Program-made: the position numbers and the translations under genes
Shown: positions 59,553-64,000 of the stretch, in pieces
Layout: the number at the start of each line of letters is the position of its first letter
Numbering within the stretch: position 1 is the stretch's first letter
DNA from: Circinella umbellata
Lineage: Eukaryota > Mucoromycota > Mucoromycetes > Mucorales > Lichtheimiaceae
DNA length: 64,000 nt
Assembly: GCA_025093555.1 (NCBI GenBank)
Contig: JAIWNF010000031.1
Location: 124,001 to 188,000 of the forward strand
Reading direction: 5' to 3'
The notes under the pieces: model-generated
The model's input: the letters and a program-made list of their open reading frames with translations, nothing else
Told to the model about the DNA's origin: nothing
Database searches by the model: none

Positions 59553-62164
59553 TTAAATTCCTCTTTTTGTTGTTTGCAAATCATTATCAGATTCGACTTT
59601 CCGCGCTATTGTTGGTTCTTGAATTGACAATTCATTATCATCCTCGCTTTCACTACCATTATCGCTACCATCATCTTCTTCACTATCATTATTTTCCGAA
59701 CCACTTTCTTCCTCATCTTCATCTTCATCTTCGTATTCTTCATCATCATCATCATCCTCATCATCCTCATCCTCATCTTCACCCTCTTCTTCAATGTCTG
59801 CATCATGATCATGACGTACAAATCGTACTTTGTATTCCCCAGGTGTTACTATATTTCCATTTGAAAGTATATTATCAATGTCGATACTGATAAGATCACC
59901 ATTCTCATCTCGAGCCGGTTCAATAGAGCAATTTGCTAATACTCGCACAATAACGTTAAACATTTGGGCTTCTGCCAAATGGGCTCCCGGGCAGGTACGT
60001 CTATGTTATACAATAATCAGATATGTGAGTTTACAATATATATAAATGTATTTCAATATTATTTCAATATAAAGAAAATGAAAAGAAAAAGATCTTACCT
60101 CCCCCAGCCAAAATTAAAGTGATCACGCTGTTCTACTTTAGCATTTGCTGATGATGCCATAGTAGCTGTATGTTCCAAAAATCGATCAGGGATAAACTCT
60201 TCAGGGTTCTTGTAAATAGATGGATTTGTATGCATTGAATACATATTGGTGACAATGGTTGTACCAGCAGGAATAACATGGTCACGCCAAACGACTAAAT
60301 GTATATATGATAACAATTTTTTTATGGATATAAGTATATCGTGTTATTTTAAAAAGCTCTGTATCCTTCTTATATTAAATTTTTATTACATACCATCTTC
60401 TTCTACTTCATGAGATTCTCCGAAAGGTGTTGCTGGTCTAAATCGAAGACATTCTTTTTGTACAGCAATCAAATACGGGAACGCGTTTCTTTCAGAAAAG
60501 TCTGGCAAACGTTGATGCTCTGAAATAAAATCTGCTAACTCTTCTTGAATCCTGTCTTGCACATCACGTTGTGTTGATAATACAGCAAATAACCAGACAA
60601 GTGTTGCAGCCATAGTTTCGGTGCCTGACGTGACAAGATCAGCTATATATAAATATATTAACAATGATATAAGCCTATAAGAATATAACGTTTAATTTTC
60701 CAAAAAAAAAAAAAATTACCTGCTGTAACCAAAATATCATCATCATCCAATTGACCCATTTCTTTCATATCAACCAAAGATTTAACGACACACTCTTCGC
60801 CATTCTGTAACGTCTCCTTAATTAATTTACGATACAGAGGATCTCTTTCTTTTTCAATAAACTCCTTGTACGACTCTTCGGTTTTTAAAAACGCCGCGTC
60901 CAAAAATGAAAGCACAGGTAAGTATGTAGTAAAATTATTACGAATGCCTGTGAAAGAGTTACCACGCTTTAGTACAGTTAAAAGCTCTTGGTAAAGGGCT
61001 TCCTCTTCTTCTTGCTTTTTCTTTTTGTTTCCTTCGTCTATTGGTTTTTTTGATTCTTTATCATATTCTTCTTTATCGATCGTGCTTTTAGCGTCTTGGC
61101 CATCTTCTTCTTCGCTTTGATCACAGGTGCTACTAGTGCTTCGACCAAAACACGTAATTAAAACAAAATTCAATGCCATACGAAATATTTGATCGGACGG
61201 ATCTATGTCTTCACCGTTAGCTAATGCTTCTACCAAATGATCGACTTGATCATCTAACAGTTCCACAAATCGTTCATCGTTCAATTTCTTAGGTCCAAGA
61301 ATGGCGCTAGCTATTATGAAATCAGAATATTTAATTAGAAACCATAGTATATTTGTACAACGTGAATTGCATAAGACGTTAGAAAAAAAAAGCACATACC
61401 CACTGTGCGTACCTGGCGCCACGATTTCGTTGGACCTGAAGAAATCAGACCCCTGGAGAAAAATAGGTGTCAAAAAATAACTTTTTTTTGAAGATAAAAA
61501 ATTTAAATCGCTTTTACCTTCCATTCATACTACGATATTTAGTTGCGAGCACAGAAAAAGGTCTACCAGATGTGGAGCTTGCATTGGTTACAAGAAGCTC
61601 TTGAGCAATATGGGGATCGCTTATTACCAACCAGTTCTTGACGCCCATTTGAATTCGTATCACGGGCCCTAAAAAAGTTAAGGTGGTTAATGTTATCTAC
61701 TCCTTTTGATCGCCCTTTCTCCTATTTTATTTTATTTTCACTATCCGAGAAGCACTGCTTCTACCATTTGACATTTTACTGTTTAGAAAAAGGAGAGTTA
61801 TTGTCTTTTTTTAAAAAAGGAAAAACGAACCTAATTCTTGATGCCACTGCATAAGCTGGATAACCGGTTGATCCCCCAAAGAGAATAAATGTCCTAATAT
61901 CATAATACAAAGAACGTAACTATTAAAAATGTTTTACTAAATGTTTTTGTTTTTATTGTCAATGAATTTACCGGCATAAGGAAGTGTTGCAGTTGGCGAT
62001 GGGATTCCTCGCAAACCAGCCGGCACACCACTCAATGAATTCTGATAATACCGGCGATAAAAAGCATAGGCTGTCAATGCAGCAGCTGTGAAAGCACTTG
62101 CAAATGAAAGAAATCTATCCTTGTTATGAAGGCCTGTTAGAGCGTCATCTGATATAATGTCCAT
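59553..62164 (-). CDS. Cytochrome P450 monooxygenase 2 with acidic C-terminal tail
   Basis: Eight exons on the minus strand: 62164-61972, 61893-61831, 61668-61518, 61452-61400, 61310-60720, 60642-60394, 60294-60099, 60000-59553; 647 residues against about 500-525 usual. Anchor near residues 20-38 (FASAFTAAALTAYAFY). I-helix region TSGTET, E-x-x-R in ECLRFR, FIPDRF, haem loop FGWGRRTCPG with C502. Two additions: a charged Glu/Lys insert at about 212-258 (KESKKPIDEGNKKKKQEEEE), and an 85-residue tail from about 563 made almost only of D, E, S and N. Exons of 63, 53 and 196 nt have the same lengths as in P450 1, so both descend from one gene. Substrate unknown. Confidence 0.9.
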
Positions 62165-62931
62165 TTTTTTGATGTTTTTTTTGTTTGAGTGCTTAATATC
62201 TATTTATATATATATATATATAATGGGAAGAGTTTTTTTTAAAAAAAAAAGAAAAACACAAAAGAGAAAAGAGAAAAGAAAAGCATCTGTTTTAATGTTT
62301 CTCTCTCTTTATATATGTATGTATATTGAAAGCAAGTTTCTTGTATCAAGTAATAGACGCCATTTTCCTCCTTGATATGTTTCTAGCCCATCACAAAGGA
62401 TTTAGCATAATAAAAAAAGGAGGTAAAATTTATTGAAAACTTCTACCCATGAAAAGAAGAAGTGTTGCAGTGTTTCTAAAAAGCTTTTAATCCTAATAAA
62501 AATATACAAGAATAATCCACTGTAAGCAGCTACAAGATTTCTATTATGGATCAGAACATTATAAAAGCTTGGCTATTTTATTTTTGTAACTTTCCCTAAC
62601 CTATTTATCTGTGCATAGTGACTTTTACACCCTTCTTATTCTTGGATGGGACCTTATTATGTAAATCTAAACGATAACAATAAGCTTATTTAGAACTACT
62701 CCTTGATTTGCTTGTCACTATGGTCCTTTTTCTATTGTTACTTAAAAGGCATAAATATTTAGTATTATAAACCTTTTTTATGGTAAGGTGTACATCTACG
62801 TCTATTTAAATATGTATAGTTTATTCTGCAATAGCATGAAAGTTACTAGTATTTATTCTTGTATCGATTAATTATCTGATAAGTTTCTTAATTGTATTAA
62901 GTAAAGGCTTTGACATATCAACATTATTATA
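62165..62931. other. Spacer between P450 gene 2 and the transposon copy
   Basis: Promoter side of P450 2, with a (TA)n run at about 62201-62222 and an A/G-rich stretch at 62240-62285. No gene. Confidence 0.5.
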
Positions 62932-64000
62932 GGGTAGTGCTACCTGTGCGATTTTTTTTTCTTAGCGGTGCGATTTTTTTCTCGCGGGTTTTAAATTGTA
63001 GTGATACAGCGCAAACAGCCATAGCCAATCCTCTAGTGATATTACCAGTACGACTTCTCTTACTAAACATACTTCATTAAGACTCATACATTTTTTTTCT
63101 CTAAGTATAATAACTTCTTATGAATGATATTCGTTTTAATTAATTTTACACTATTGAAACCAACCTACTAAAATTAATACGTAATATAGAATATACGTAT
63201 AAATTTTTACTGTTCATTGATGATAACTTATCTACAGAAAGGAGATAATTTTCTTGAATTTTTTGATTAAAATGGCTTTATTGGTGCGATTTTTCATTTT
63301 TTTTTAAAAAAAAATTACAAGTGCTTATCCGTGCGATTTTTTTGTCTGGGCGTAAAATATGAGAAAAAGCTGTGCGATTTTTTTTTTTAATTCTAAATGC
63401 CATAGCTAACAGTTTATCTGATAATGTAAAATTAGTCCACTAAAATATAATATAAAGGTATGTCGATAATGACTAGTTATTAGCACTGACTTGCTCAATA
63501 TTATTCACAAAAAAGAAGATAATACTCTTGGGTTATTTGATTAAAATGGCTTTATTTGTGCGATTTTTTTTCTAACTCACTGGTTCGTGAATTATCTTAT
63601 TAACAGCATCTATTTATTTGGTATTTTATTATTATTTTGTCGATCTTATCAACGATAATACAATGGTTTCAATATAGCAACAATCAATAATATTATCTTC
63701 TGCATTGTATTGAGTATTCTTCAAACTACTTCAGAAAACAGTTGCATCATTGTAGATAGGAGACACATAAAGTAAAAACATAATTAGTTTTATGTCCCTC
63801 TAATTTGAAGTATTGTTAATTGACGTGCATACGTACGTATGATCAGAACATTCCGAGTGTGTTAGTTAGATATAAGAGACATCCTTTGATGACTAGATAC
63901 GTACATGAGTAATTTCTGTAGGGAATAATATCAATACTAGACCTTGATTTAAAATGTTTTCGAATTTTCTGATCGACAAATGAACAGTGCTCATCCATTC
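62932..64000 (+). mobile_element. Second copy of the transposon, truncated by the window end
   Basis: Begins with the same end GGGTAGTGC and runs collinear with 40984-42052 at a constant offset of 21,948 through all six left-arm motifs and into the internal region, with no indel and no mismatch noticed by eye. The eight bases before it are TTATTATA; the same eight should follow the other end outside the window. Confidence 0.9.

Noticed and set aside
59516..59890. His-rich plus-strand ORF
   Set aside because: It is the antisense of the acidic tail of P450 2 (GAT/GAA codons read as ATC/TTC or CAT on the other strand), not a gene.
1..64000. CRISPR arrays, rRNA or complete tRNA genes
   Set aside because: No regularly spaced direct repeats with unique spacers and no conserved RNA gene sequence were recognised; CRISPR is not expected in a fungal nucleus.

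Overview
The window looks like nuclear DNA of a filamentous fungus, most likely an early-diverging (Mucoromycota/Mucorales-type) genome. The DNA is AT-rich, most genes carry several short GT-AG introns, intergenic spacers are long and T/A-rich, and the proteins are clear fungal homologues (SPT3, ATP12, CDC9, UBC8, PAK kinase, G-alpha, AGX1, Dal5-type permeases, P450s). The species cannot be fixed from the sequence. Gene models were built by hand: exons were joined only where splice sites, phase and protein family agreed.

Layout. 0.4-5 kb: SPT3 (SAGA subunit), a four-CBS-domain AMPK-gamma-like protein, and ATP12 (F1-ATPase assembly) on the opposite strand. 5-8.4 kb: gene-free spacer very rich in the palindrome TACGTA. 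8.4-15.7 kb: two paralogous minus-strand genes coding for 2H-phosphoesterase (AKAP7/ASCC1/LigT-like) proteins with low-complexity N-termini; the downstream copy has two in-frame stops just after its conserved start. 17-29.5 kb: a compact housekeeping block with a PAK/STE20 kinase, a universal-stress-protein gene with a GC-AG intron, a disordered protein with repeated RRxS sites, DNA ligase I and the E2 enzyme UBC8. 31.4-37.8 kb: two tandem Dal5-family permeases that differ in intron positions and contain microexons. 40.7-44.1 kb: a decayed LINE-type reverse-transcriptase remnant split by a 2,679-bp transposon. 45.4 kb: a small TA-flanked foldback MITE. 46.3-55.5 kb: G-alpha, an MFS_1-like transporter, alanine-glyoxylate aminotransferase, and a rhodanese-methyltransferase fusion. 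57-62 kb: two tail-to-tail P450 genes of common origin, one carrying a long Asp/Glu-rich tail. 62.9-64 kb: a second copy of the transposon, cut by the window edge.

The most interesting non-genic structure is the transposon at 40,984-43,662. It has an 8-bp target duplication, mirror-symmetric 457-bp arms, and fifteen copies of the motif GTGCGA followed by a T-run, all oriented from the element end inwards. It has no recognisable transposase, so it is presumably moved by a source elsewhere. The second copy is collinear over the visible 1,069 bp without an indel, which points to recent activity.

The genes do not form one pathway; this is an ordinary mosaic of housekeeping and signalling genes with lineage-duplicated accessory families (2H phosphoesterases, permeases, P450s) and transposon-rich spacers.
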